A model generated the notes under the pieces. It saw only the letters and a list, made by a program, of their open reading frames with translations, did not search any database and was not told the DNA's origin. Below, piece by piece: positions 30,961 to 40,394 of a DNA stretch of 64,000 nucleotides (its first letter is position 1; the number at the start of each line of letters is the position of its first letter). A program made the translations under genes and the position numbers. This stretch comes from Pyropia yezoensis (taxonomy: Eukaryota > Rhodophyta > Bangiophyceae > Bangiales > Bangiaceae). The DNA is taken from the NCBI GenBank assembly GCA_009829735.1, contig CM020620.1:13451420-13515419 (forward strand). The letters run 5' to 3'.

Positions 30961-31876
30961 TGAGCGGCGGCGCCACCCGCAGCGGCCGCTCCGACTGAGT
31001 GGACGTAACGAGAGAGGTAAAAAGGGTAACGCAGGAGGCGGAGCGGTGTGCTCGGCCTGGCTTCTTTTCATTCCTCTGTTTGCTCATCCCGACGTGGCAG
31101 CGACCGCCCACAGCGCCACCCTCGCCCTCCCCAGCCCACCACCCGTCCACCCACACCGCACGCACAATGGACGGCAGTGAATACATGCGATGGAGTTAGC
31201 CCAAGACGGCCACGGCAGCGGTCCCGGCACCGCTGCGGCACGCCCCTCTCCCAACCGACAGCCGCCACTGCCCATGGCACGCGAGGGCGCGGGAATTGTC
31301 TCGTCCCCGCCCGCCCCCCTTCCCCTCACTCAACACAAAAGCCGTCACCATGGCGGCCACGCACAGCCGATGAGTGCCAGGTTCGTGGGCCGCGGACGCC
31401 GCCGTACCCACACTACCCCAGCGGGGGCAGCGACGTCATCGCCACCGCCGCCGCCGCCGCCACAACCGCCGCCGTTGCTGGTGTCTTGCGGAGCAAGAAG
31501 AACGCCACCACCGCCGCCATCGCCGATGGTGGTGACACGCAGCACAGGGGGGTGCCGCTCCTACCGCCGTTGCCGGTGGCGGTGTCGCGCGGCGCACGAG
31601 CGCCCCGCCGCCGCCGCCGCCATAGCCAGGCAGTTTCACACGGCGCAGGGGGTAAGCCCCTGTGGAGACGCGTCCCCGTCTGCCTCAGGGTGCTCCTCGT
31701 AAACCACGCCGTCCGACAGAAGATGCGCAACAGCCTGCGGTTGCCATGCGTAGTGCGGTTCACCGGCGAGAAGCGCACACGTAGGCTGCAGTACGTTTCA
31801 ACGACCAAGACCAACTCACATGAGCGGAATGGCGGGCAATGCATCATGGCGTCGCAGCAGCACCGCCGCAAGCCCC
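30961..31876. other. Intergenic, no gene recognised
   Basis: CCG-rich DNA with CGCC repeats near 31445-31475. From 31660 to 31870 composition is more balanced and both strands are open, but neither product shows family features. Confidence 0.5.
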
Positions 31877-33154
31877 TCAAGGTTGGCTCTGGCTTGACGA
31901 AAACTTGAGGAAGTCGCTGGCCGCCCTCAAGCCCGCAAGCAATGTCGACGAGTCGGCATTCTCTTGCGAACCCGCCTGCAGGAGGCCCGCGCCCTCGCTG
32001 CCGCTCCCCCGCACGCCCGCCGCCAGGTCGTCCATTAGTATGCAGTCAACGGGGTCCTCGCCTTGACCACTCGACTCCCTGGGGATGCCCTCAGTACAAT
32101 CATCCGCGAGGCCGTCAACGGGGTCATCCCCTGCGACACTAGGCGCTCTCCTCGCCGAACCACCACTCCGCGCAGGGCTCTCGACGATACCCAACGGGCA
32201 TACTGGCCACCCAGTGGCGCTCGATGTCCTGCCCATGCGCACGTCATCGTCGGGCGACACTGGCACGGCATTTTCCAGCTCGTCCAAAAACGTTTCAGCG
32301 TCCAGCTTCTCCCTCGCCAATCGCCGGGCGTCAGGTGACTTGAGCGAGTGCACTTTGACCTCGAGGCGGGAACCGAGAGGAAAGAAGGAGCGCGCGTTTT
32401 GATCAGCAGGCGGAGTGCTGCCATTGCCGCAAAAGGGTCCGGTCGGCGACGAAAAAGCCGAGCCTCCCAGTGACAGACGCCGGGGGGCAGCGGGCCGCCG
32501 TCGCCTGGCTACCCGCGCAGAGCCGGGGGTGGCAGGGGCATCCCCATCAGCCGTGGTACCCGCACGATCATCGGCGGCAGCGTCCACGACCTTGGGCGGC
32601 ACCACTGGCCCCGCAGAGGGGGCGGGCGCAACGGGTCGCGGCCGGCACTGCGCAACGTCCAGCCAGCGATGGTCCTTGCGTCCGACAGGCGGCGGGTGAG
32701 CCACCGCCGATGGTGGCCACAGCTGCCGCTCCACCAGCGTGTTGGAGGACAAGGGCGCCAGCGCGTGTCGCATGCGGCCAGCATTCCGGGCGGGGGTGAG
32801 GTGTTCATTCTCGTCCGCGGGGGGAGCACCCACCCGAACGGGGGGGGGCGCCACGGGCGGTTTGGCCGCCGCCCCCGCCACAGACCCGATGGCTCGTCCA
32901 GACGCCGCCGCCGGAGCGCCGCGAGCGGAAGGAAACGCGACCCCACCAACCGCGTCGACCAGGGGTGAGCCATTGGCAGCGCGAACCGGCGCGGGCGGCC
33001 CGGCACCATCCCAAAGGCTGCCGCCGCTGCTGCCGCCGCGGCCGCCAGGAACACCGCCGTCGCCACACCGCTGGCGCTTGCGCCGGGTCGAGGGCGGCGT
33101 ATACGGACCCGACGGTAAAGAGGTGAGCCGCAGGGCGCCCCGTTGGTCGGCCAT
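31877..33154 (-). CDS. Unknown Ser/Pro-rich, probably nuclear protein
   Basis: 425 aa from ATG 33154 (MADQRGALRLTSLPSGPYTP) to TGA 31879-31877. No domain is recognised. Features suggest a regulated nuclear protein: TPPSTRRKRQR near residues 20-30 combines a proline-directed phosphosite with a basic NLS-like cluster; ARRRRPAAPRRLSLGG lies near the middle; several SP/TP sites occur (LTPARNAG, ATPGSARVA, SFSSPTGP-like). The C-terminal third is acidic and less biased (LKSPDARRLAREKLDAETFL, DELENAVPVSPDDD). The frame is open further upstream to 33307, but this ATG is the first Met preceding conserved-looking sequence. Balanced composition against the low-complexity surroundings supports a real gene; function is not assigned. 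Confidence 0.55.
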   Translation of the reverse strand: MADQRGALRLTSLPSGPYTPPSTRRKRQRCGDGGVPGGRGGSSGGSLWDGAGPPAPVRAANGSPLVDAVGGVAFPSARGAPAAASGRAIGSVAGAAAKPPVAPPPVRVGAPPADENEHLTPARNAGRMRHALAPLSSNTLVERQLWPPSAVAHPPPVGRKDHRWLDVAQCRPRPVAPAPSAGPVVPPKVVDAAADDRAGTTADGDAPATPGSARVARRRRPAAPRRLSLGGSAFSSPTGPFCGNGSTPPADQNARSFFPLGSRLEVKVHSLKSPDARRLAREKLDAETFLDELENAVPVSPDDDVRMGRTSSATGWPVCPLGIVESPARSGGSARRAPSVAGDDPVDGLADDCTEGIPRESSGQGEDPVDCILMDDLAAGVRGSGSEGAGLLQAGSQENADSSTLLAGLRAASDFLKFSSSQSQP

Positions 33155-34608
33155 CCCGACCGCGTAGACAAGTGGCGCACGGCACCAGCCGCTGCCCGAC
33201 ACGAACCGGCCCGGCCACGAGGCCGTCGGCGGCGGTCGTCCAACAACCTCCACCGCGCGCGGCCCGCACTCCTCCCCCCCCGCCCCCCCCTCTGATGGAG
33301 GCCTCACCGCCTACACACCTTGGCACACACACCTCGGGATGGCACGACAGTACACCACAAAGCAAAAGTTGAAATGAACCAAAAGACGATGATACCCAAG
33401 GCCTCCGCCGCCGACGGGACGAGAGGAGCACGCCGCCGTCGTCAACAGGAGGTGAACGAACAATGGGCAGGCCACGACGGCCTCCTCGCCCGCCGCCGTC
33501 GAACGCAGGGACAACCAAAACGCTGCTGCAGGAGGTAAGGCGCACCCCCCCCGCGGTGGGAGAGGGGGAGGGTGGGAGAAACGGAATGAGATGAGAGAGG
33601 AGGAGCCACCGAGCGCCGCCGTCAGGCGCGGGGGTGACGCAGCCGACCGCTGCGACAGCGAAGCCGGACGGGGCGACAGCCGCAAGAAGAGAGCGCGTTC
33701 AGGCGGTGCTGCCGGAGCCAGGCAAGGGTCCGGTAGCAGCCGCTGCAGCCGGCCGGCGGCGCGCGCGTCGCGGGGGTGGGCGCGGGTGGCGGCCGACGGG
33801 TTGGCGGCGCAGCGGCCGTTGCGGCCACGCGTTTGGCGGGCGCCGTGGCTGCGTCAAAGCGCCCGCGGTTGCAGACGTTGCGTGGGTGGTGGCCCAACGG
33901 CGGCACGAGGGGGGGGGGGACAAGAGCGCGAGAGAACTGCAGCTTGCCGGCCGACGATGCGGACGATGCGGGCGGACCCCGCAAGCGCTGCCCCCGCACC
34001 ACACCCGCTTCCGCGACGCCACCTGCTAGACACCAACCCCGAGGGGGGCCCCCCACCTCGTGGGCCCATCGTCGACATTCTGATTGACTGGGGGGGGGCG
34101 GGGAGGTGTCAAACGACGCTTGTCGTTTGATTTGAATCACTCAGTTGTGTTGTGCAGTCCACTGCCCGATGTCCTTGTCAGGCGGGCGAATGCTTCAGCC
34201 CTGCAGGCTCTTTAACTATGCACGCAAGTGCGCGGATCAACTGCATCTACAATACACATCGTTTCTCACGCAGCACCAGACGGGCTTCGCTCAGCCACAA
34301 GCAGGAACAGATCAGAGTGTCTCTGGCGCGAGCAAAACGTGCAATCGTCGGCCACTGCCTCGAACGTCTTCCACCGGCCAGCTGGCAGCAAGGTGTCCCA
34401 CATTCCTTCGCCGACGCCACCCGTCGTGCACGAGCGTCGTGAGGATCAGGATCCCGTGCTGGTGAGTAGCCACGCCTTCCTTCCGCTCCCTGTGCGCTGT
34501 TACCGCCGCTGGATTCTCTCTGTGACGTCTCCAACCCCGGTCGTAAAGTCCCATCCTCTCTGGACCTCTCCTCTTCCTGCCGACGGGTCTCCCACGGCTA
34601 TCGCAGCC
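33155..34608. other. Intergenic region between divergent genes
   Basis: Lies between the minus-strand unknown gene and the plus-strand plastid protein, so it should contain both promoters. No gene recognised. The in-frame sequence directly before 34609 is probably 5' leader. A run of G occurs at 33910-33919. Confidence 0.5.
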
Positions 34609-35160
34609 ATGGCTTTTTCGCCACTCGTGGCCGCCTTTGCCGTGTCCGTGGCTCCTGTCGGTGGCCTGCGCGGGTCTAGCACCCCCCCCCTGCGCTGCCG
34701 CCGCCCCTTATCTACCGTGCCGCCCTCTGCGCTGCGGCTGGTCACCCGGATGAGCACTCCTCCTGCCGACGGCGACAGCCCCCCCCCCGCCTCGCTCTCC
34801 ACCGCTGGCAAGACCGCCTGCGCCGCCGCCTTCATCACATTCCCAACTGTCGCCGTGTCCGAGTACGCCCTCCTCACGACGGGCTGCGGGCTTCCGCCAG
34901 GCCCCGGGGGACTGATTGGCGCTGTGGAGGGAATCGGATATCTTGCCGTCGCGGCGGTTGTGGTGTGGAGCGTGGCCACAAAGGTCAAGACAGGCAAGGG
35001 CCTCCCCGCTGGCCCGGGGGGGGTGCTGGGCGCCGTGGAGGGGCTCGCGTGGCTTCTTGCTCTTGGGGGACTGGGCGCCGCGGCGTTCGTGGTGTGGAAG
35101 TTTGGCGGGCTGCCAGAGGCAGTGCCGGGTGCAGGCAGCCGTTGCTTCCCAATGGAGTGA
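34609..35160 (+). CDS. Plastid membrane protein with duplicated GLPxGPGG block
   Basis: 183 aa from ATG 34609 (MAFSPLVAAF) to TGA 35158-35160. Residues 1-65 form a typical plastid transit peptide: hydroxylated, Arg-containing, nearly without acids. The mature part has two related modules: GCGLPPGPGGLIGAVEGIGY then LAVAAVVVWSVATKVK, and GKGLPAGPGGVLGAVEGLAW then a second hydrophobic helix ending FVVWKFGG. A third hydrophobic segment (ACAAAFITFPTVAVSEYALL) precedes them. Small chloroplast proteins with this repeated GLPxGPxGxLGAxEG pattern are known in plants and algae as uncharacterised thylakoid or envelope proteins; I cannot name a function. It is one of two independent signs in this window that the host has a plastid. 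Confidence 0.75.
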   Translation: MAFSPLVAAFAVSVAPVGGLRGSSTPPLRCRRPLSTVPPSALRLVTRMSTPPADGDSPPPASLSTAGKTACAAAFITFPTVAVSEYALLTTGCGLPPGPGGLIGAVEGIGYLAVAAVVVWSVATKVKTGKGLPAGPGGVLGAVEGLAWLLALGGLGAAAFVVWKFGGLPEAVPGAGSRCFPME

Positions 35161-35507
35161 TGTCAAGACCGCGTGCGCGGCCTGGGCCCAATGGAACACA
35201 GTTGTGTCCCGATCTGTTTCTCCGGAACCGCAGCATTAGCGCGCGCTGCATCGAATCCGGTGACGGCACCCAACACATGTTGTGTGGTGAACGCGGCGCC
35301 CGTATGGCTACTGCGGTCCTAGTGCTGCCGTTTACTGCAGCGATAGGAAAAAAATGCATAGCAAAAAAACAGGAGGGGAGAGAGAAGAAGAGCAGATAAA
35401 GAGACGGCACCCACCAACACATATACACAAAAACAAATCAAACCAGGCCGAACACAAGCGATCAAGCAGAGAAAAACATCACGAAGGCAGATCACCAGCA
35501 GCACTTC
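35161..35507. other. Intergenic between convergent genes
   Basis: Contains the 3' ends of the plastid-protein gene and the minus-strand coiled-coil gene. It is notably A-rich on the plus strand at 35345-35480, consistent with untranslated regions. Nothing else seen. Confidence 0.5.
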
Positions 35508-38117
35508 TCACCACATGCTCGATCCGGAGCCATGAACACCAGGCGCTCGCACGGCTGCCGGCCCTGGCGTGGGTGGCGCAAAGCGGCGCACGTCAGTGAC
35601 ACGACAGATCACCTCGGCCAGTGCGCCGTCAGCCTCTTCTCCACCGTGGAGACCGTCCAAACCGAGCCCTGCAGCGGGTAGCAGCAGGGACAAAGTCCCG
35701 TCATCAACGTTGTCGACGCCCATGTGAAGGACCGGGCCCAATGATGGCGCATCGGCTTGATGGCGAGGGGCAGGGGTGGCCGCAACACCGGCAGGACGCA
35801 CGTCAACGCCACTGCCGCCGCCAATAACCGACGCGTGCAGCGCGCGGGGTGAGCCAGCGGGCACACCCGTCTGCCACTGGCTACCGCCAGCCGCGTCACG
35901 CATATGCACGCCCGCCGCTGGTGTGCCAACCACCACCGCCTGAGCACGTACAGAATGAGAGAGGGGGACAGCTCGCCCCGTCGCTGCTGCCACATCAGGT
36001 GGCACCTGAGACGCCACCAAATCCGAGTGGCCACACCGGTCGCACACGTCGCCACGAGCACGCGCCGCTGCACAGCGGCGTACACTGCGGATAGCAGCCA
36101 GTGCGTCGCGGCACAAAACGTAAGAGTAGGCAGAGGGGGACGCCACCACTACCGAGCCCTTCGATGCGCGCGCGCCCCGACTGCTGGGCGACGCATCCAC
36201 CTCTCCCGATTCCGTCGACGCTGGACGTGCATCAACGGGCGCCTGCCAGACTGGTGCGGGGGTCTCCACAACCACCGGCTCGGTTGTCTGCGACACGCTC
36301 ACAGGGATGACAGCAGCAGCCGAGGACGACGAGGAAGAGGACACGATCGCAGAAGCAGACAAGGCTGGCACGCTCTCCTCAGCGCTGCCGCTCGTGGCCG
36401 CCTCGGCCGAAGAAGGCGGCAAAGCGCGATGCGTAGACGCCCATTCTTGTGACGGTGGTGACTCCTTGCGCAGCATCGACGATGAAGCGTAGGGCAGGGC
36501 CAAGTGTCCCGGCGGGGCAGGGCCCACCGACGGTGCGCTGCCCACGCTAGCACCCGCGCCCGCCCCAGAAGATAGCACAAGACGGGTGTCCGAGGGGTGC
36601 CGGCCTGACGGGGACAGCCGGTTCACCGCAGCAATCACCACAAGGACCGCCACAAAGGTGAGCGAAAACATGCTCGCCTGCTTGCGCTTGCTCCCCGCTC
36701 GCCCACTGGCACCCGGTGCGGACCAGCCGGCAGGAGGAGTGTACGAAGCTGCTGCGGCCGCTGCCGACGCCAGCTGCTGCTGTGCTGCTGTCAAAGCCGA
36801 CGTGAGCTGCGTCACCCGCGCCGACGCCGCGTGATGATCGGCCGTGAGTGAAGTGAGCCGCCGCCGGAGGGCCCGGTTCTCCTCGTGTGCAAACGCTAGC
36901 CGCTTGTCCAGCTGCGCCGACGACGTACGCGCCGATGATAGTTCCGCGGTCAGGGAGGTTATGGTGGCCGCCGCAGTGGAAGGAACACCACAGTAGCGGC
37001 AACCTTCGGCACCTTGATGGGCACCACCCATCCCTCCCCTGTCGTCTGTGGGGGGCGCTGGGGAGGGCGGCCGCAGCTTTCGCTTTTTAGCCTGTGCGAG
37101 CAACACCTGAGAGGAAACCGACTCCTCATCCGACGGCGACGCGCTGTCGGTAGCTTCAGAGGTCACGGCGCTCAGGTGGAGATGCCCGTCTGATGAAATG
37201 GAGGACGAGCACTGTGAGGCCGGGGCCGTTGCTGTGGCGCCACCCACTCCAGCTTCACGGCCAGACAAAGGCCAGACAGCGGTGGGTGTCCGATGAGCGG
37301 CAGCAGTAGTTCCAGCAGCGCCACCACCAATCAGCTGGGTTCTCTCGCCGTCGCAGCCCCTGGCTGCACTCAAAGCCTTGGCCAAAACAGCGGCAGGTGG
37401 GGTAGGCAGCACTGCTGCTGCCCCCCCAGGCGACGCCAAAGCCGGTGGCGTTGAAGGCATCGAAGGAAATAGCAGTGACGGCGGCGGATCCACATCCATG
37501 TCCGCGGGCACGGCCTCATCTTCCACCGAGCGCGCAAAAAAAGCAGCCGCCGCCGCCGCCAGCGGCCCCTCCCCGGCAACCTCACCAGCCATACTCCCCT
37601 CGCTACCAGTCAGCTGCGACGGTGCTCGCCGCCGGTGCCGCGCGCCTGCTGATGGGCCTAATGACATCCGCATCAGCGGCGGAATGGTGGGTAGTACCAC
37701 GCCCGTACCCTGAATGGTTAGTGGTAGGTCTGCTTTCACATCCTGCTCCCCGGCATTCTCCCCCTTCGCAAGTCTAGAGCTTCCCGCTTCTGCCACCCCT
37801 TCGTGGGTGGTCGCCGCCTCCCAGGTAGGCGGCGGCCCCGCGGGCACCCCGCGGACACCCCGCCGGCCGCCGAGATCCCGGGCCCCTGCACACAACGAAA
37901 CGCCACCAGTCACGCCGGTGCCATCACCAGCCTTGCCACCGCCCCTTTCCAGGGAAGGCGGTGGCAAGGGAGATGCGAGGTCGCCGTCCCAGGTGGCCGT
38001 GTCGGTCAGGGCGGCCCATTCCGCGCCAACAGAGGGCACTTGGTCGACTCGGTCGTCTGGCGGGGTAGCAAAGGGGATTGGGGGGGAGATGGACAAGGAA
38101 GGCGCAAACAGGTCCAT
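35508..38117 (-). CDS. Coiled-coil protein with one membrane segment, bZIP-TF-like layout
   Basis: 869 aa from ATG 38117 (MDLFAPSLSISPP) to TGA 35510-35508. Residues 1-340 are Ser/Pro/Ala-rich with an acidic stretch. A basic cluster KKRKLRPPSP lies before a CxxC pair (CRYCGVP). A coiled coil spans about 385-450 (ITSLTAELSSARTSSAQLDK, then FAHEENRALRRRLTSLTADH). One hydrophobic segment follows M483 (FSLTFVAVLVVIAAVN), after a GSKRKQ positive flank. The rest (505-869) is Ser/Ala-rich with a late cysteine group (VLCRDAL..., DVCDRCGHSD). The order basic cluster, leucine-zipper-like coil, single transmembrane helix and C-terminal luminal-type tail recalls membrane-tethered ER-stress factors (ATF6/bZIP28 type). 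The canonical bZIP N-x7-R basic region is not visible, so DNA binding is unproven. The gene is uninterrupted over 2.6 kb. Confidence 0.6.
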   Translation of the reverse strand: MDLFAPSLSISPPIPFATPPDDRVDQVPSVGAEWAALTDTATWDGDLASPLPPPSLERGGGKAGDGTGVTGGVSLCAGARDLGGRRGVRGVPAGPPPTWEAATTHEGVAEAGSSRLAKGENAGEQDVKADLPLTIQGTGVVLPTIPPLMRMSLGPSAGARHRRRAPSQLTGSEGSMAGEVAGEGPLAAAAAAFFARSVEDEAVPADMDVDPPPSLLFPSMPSTPPALASPGGAAAVLPTPPAAVLAKALSAARGCDGERTQLIGGGAAGTTAAAHRTPTAVWPLSGREAGVGGATATAPASQCSSSISSDGHLHLSAVTSEATDSASPSDEESVSSQVLLAQAKKRKLRPPSPAPPTDDRGGMGGAHQGAEGCRYCGVPSTAAATITSLTAELSSARTSSAQLDKRLAFAHEENRALRRRLTSLTADHHAASARVTQLTSALTAAQQQLASAAAAAASYTPPAGWSAPGASGRAGSKRKQASMFSLTFVAVLVVIAAVNRLSPSGRHPSDTRLVLSSGAGAGASVGSAPSVGPAPPGHLALPYASSSMLRKESPPSQEWASTHRALPPSSAEAATSGSAEESVPALSASAIVSSSSSSSAAAVIPVSVSQTTEPVVVETPAPVWQAPVDARPASTESGEVDASPSSRGARASKGSVVVASPSAYSYVLCRDALAAIRSVRRCAAARARGDVCDRCGHSDLVASQVPPDVAAATGRAVPLSHSVRAQAVVVGTPAAGVHMRDAAGGSQWQTGVPAGSPRALHASVIGGGSGVDVRPAGVAATPAPRHQADAPSLGPVLHMGVDNVDDGTLSLLLPAAGLGLDGLHGGEEADGALAEVICRVTDVRRFAPPTPGPAAVRAPGVHGSGSSMW

Positions 38118-38977
38118 GCCCACCGCGGCCGCGGGCGGTCACGGACCGTCGACGTCTAAAGGCGATTGGGAAATGGGGACGAGAAGAGACGAGTGGGGTC
38201 AGGGGGACGAGCGGCGCACCGCGAGAAGGTGCGGGTGCCAGCCGGTGGCACTGCGGGATGGTGTGTGGGGGGGGGGGGGGCTGGGTCAGAGGTTGGGGTT
38301 CGACAAAAACAGGGGTGTGGGTTGAGGGAGTGGAGGTGGGACGGGGCGACGAGTCCAGCGCCACCCGAAGACAACGCGGTCGCCGGCGGCGCCTGTCCCG
38401 ACACGTGCAATCCCCCCACGCGCGCCGTGTCGAAGGGCGCGCTGCGTGAGTCGTGGTCCTGCGAGCCCGCTGACCGCGTTGCACCATACCCCCCTCCGTT
38501 CACCAGGAAGGGGCAGGGTTGTGCGAGGAAAGGAGGGCCGCGTGGGGCGTGCCCGCCGAGGGGGCGGTCTGGGAGGAGGGGGCGAGTCCAGTCGTGTCAG
38601 CCTTGTTTCGACCCCAAATTGATGTTTCCACGCTATGTACAGTACCAGAGGCCGAATCGACACAGGTAACTGGCCAATCACGGGGCGCGCCCATGTGGGG
38701 CTCGCAACACTGTGACGTGGCGTGACGGGTCCAGCGACCGAGGGCGCCCTTTCAGGAGCGCTGGACGCCTTGCTGTCGAATGGACCCCCACCAGGCGCGC
38801 GGCGACAGGGCGCACCCTTGTCCTCGCCCACGAGTTGCCGGTTTGCGACACCGAGTGCTCACGTCGTGCGTGGAAGCGTCTGGAGCTGAAGGGGTAGTGT
38901 GACTGCTAAATATGGATACTTAGAGTAGGCCAGTGACTGACTGGCCAGATCCACCGCTCGCGTGCGAGCACGGGCAC
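38118..38977. other. Intergenic upstream of the coiled-coil gene
   Basis: Should hold the promoter of the minus-strand coiled-coil gene. No gene recognised; a 12-G run sits at 38269-38280. Composition becomes less GC-rich from about 38880, where the inverted-repeat elements begin. Confidence 0.5.
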
Positions 38978-39835
38978 CAGGGCTGTTCAAGGGTATCAGA
39001 TTTCGCCATGTGTATCGTAACGGAGGGTCTCACGTCACGGAGTGTATGAAGCTGACAGTGGACCGTGGCTGAGCCAAATGTATGAAGCGGGGAGGGAAAC
39101 ACCAGCGTATTGCGCAAGGGTATATACCCTTGCTCCAGATTAGGCGTACGTATGACTAAGCACGGACCATCCGAGTGTATTGATGCTCTTTAGGACGACT
39201 GACTTCATCAAAGAAGACGGGAGTATCGTGAAAAAACCACAGTGGAACGCTTCGAGCCAGCCGTTCCCGATCAGCAGTGCACAATCTGATGCCCACAGCC
39301 AATCAGAAGCCTTGTAACGTGAGAAACAACGGCGTTCTTTGTACTCCTCTGGGTCATAACAGTACAATGTTGGGGTAACTACGAAAGTTAATGTGGTGCG
39401 TGGGCACATTGTTATTCATTGTGTACTTTTATAATACCCTTGGGAATCTGGGGAAGTGTATCACAGATACTCTTGGATACCCACTTCCCACCAAAGAGTG
39501 TACAGTGCGACCCCTCACTTGCCCTGGGGTAGACCAAGGAGGTGGCCCCCCTTCCAGTGTCCGACAGTTGTCCTGGGATGTTCGGATTTCAGCGATCTGG
39601 ACGGTATGAGCCAATCAGCGCCCGTCAATCGCCCGAATATGAGCCGCCCGGCCGGGCCACTTCACGCGAACCCCCCCCTCAGTTGTGCCGATCGGCACAA
39701 CTGCGCGGGCGGCCAAGTGAGGGGTCGCACTGTATATGCCCTCTGAACGGAATTCCGCCATGTGTACTGTATCGTGTATACCCTTGGTTTGATACATGCG
39801 TAGTACCCTTGGCCAGATACGCTTGAACAGCCCTG
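38978..39835. mobile_element. 858-bp TIR element, non-autonomous, hosting a nested MITE
   Basis: Starts CAGGGCTGTTCAAGGGTATC and ends with the reverse complement of CAGGGCTGTTCAAGCGTATC (one mismatch in 20). The motif CAAGGGTA recurs inside on both strands, near 38990, as the perfect palindrome GCAAGGGTATATACCCTTGC at about 39115-39134, and near 39435, 39780 and 39802. No transposase ORF is visible. The CAG terminus resembles Tc1/mariner or pogo-type ends, but flanks show no clear TA duplication, so the superfamily is open. It contains the 230-bp MITE at 39503. Confidence 0.65.
39503..39732. mobile_element. 230-bp MITE with CAGTGCGAC termini and TA duplication
   Basis: A 19-bp perfect terminal inverted repeat (CAGTGCGACCCCTCACTTG at the left, its complement at the right) is flanked on both sides by TA (39501-39502 and 39733-39734), the Tc1/mariner target signature. 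A 22-bp perfect palindrome with core TGTGCCGATCGGCACA lies inside at about 39681-39702. No coding capacity. It sits within the larger 858-bp element. Confidence 0.8.
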
Positions 39836-40076
39836 ATACGCACCCTTCCCTCCGCATGCCCCGGAGGAACACCACGGCCGTCCCCACATAGCTACCTACA
39901 GTCATTCCCCGATGATGACCCACCCCTATGGCGAGCATTACAGCTGCCGGCACCGCGACGCCAGTTGCTTGCTCGCCAATCAATCGCTCCAGAAAAGCCG
40001 CCCGCGCCTCTCTCGCTGCTCTGAATGACTGTGGAAGACTGTCGGCCAACTCGTTATAGGCCCACCTGGGCTTACT

Positions 40077-40191
40077 GTGCGTCCCGTAAAAAGTGGACGT
40101 GCACGGGTCGTGCAGTGTGGGTTTGATTGGTCCAGTGGCCGATATTTGACATGATCACGAGACGAGCACGTCCACTTTTTACGGGACGCAC
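40077..40191. mobile_element. 115-bp fold-back MITE with 26-bp perfect inverted repeats
   Basis: The left arm 40077-40102 (GTGCGTCCCGTAAAAAGTGG...) and right arm 40166-40191 are perfect inverted repeats of 26 bp around a 63-bp centre. The right flank is TATATA; the left flank has TTACT, so a target duplication is uncertain. No ORF. It lies about 200 bp before the start of the Mpv17-family gene. Confidence 0.8.
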
Positions 40192-40197
40192 TATATA
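40192..40197 (+). promoter_or_regulatory. Possible TATA box for the Mpv17-family gene
   Basis: TATATA directly abuts the right arm of the fold-back element in otherwise GC-rich DNA, 198 bp before the ATG at 40395. Position is compatible with a promoter and a ~170-nt leader. No experimental or comparative support. Confidence 0.3.
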
Positions 40198-40394
40198 CGG
40201 GGGTGGTACAATGTCGGGGATTGACTGTACATACCTAGCGTGAACCGCCTCCACCAGTCGCCCACCGTGGGCATCCCGCACAGATCGCGATTCCCCATCA
40301 CTCCTGTCACCCCCCCGTGCCCCCCTCCTTGCTTGCCCCCGTGCCAACCGCTCCTCCCCTCTTGCCGAGCCCACCCGCCGCTTAGCCACCGGCC

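Noticed and set aside
30071..31186. Minus-strand frame of 371 codons across the dehydrogenase-like region
   Set aside because: The recognisable dehydrogenase pieces lie in other frames; this one is composition-driven.
34228..34608. In-frame extension upstream of the plastid protein
   Set aside because: The frame is open but the sequence does not look like a transit peptide, whereas the one after ATG 34609 does; treated as leader.
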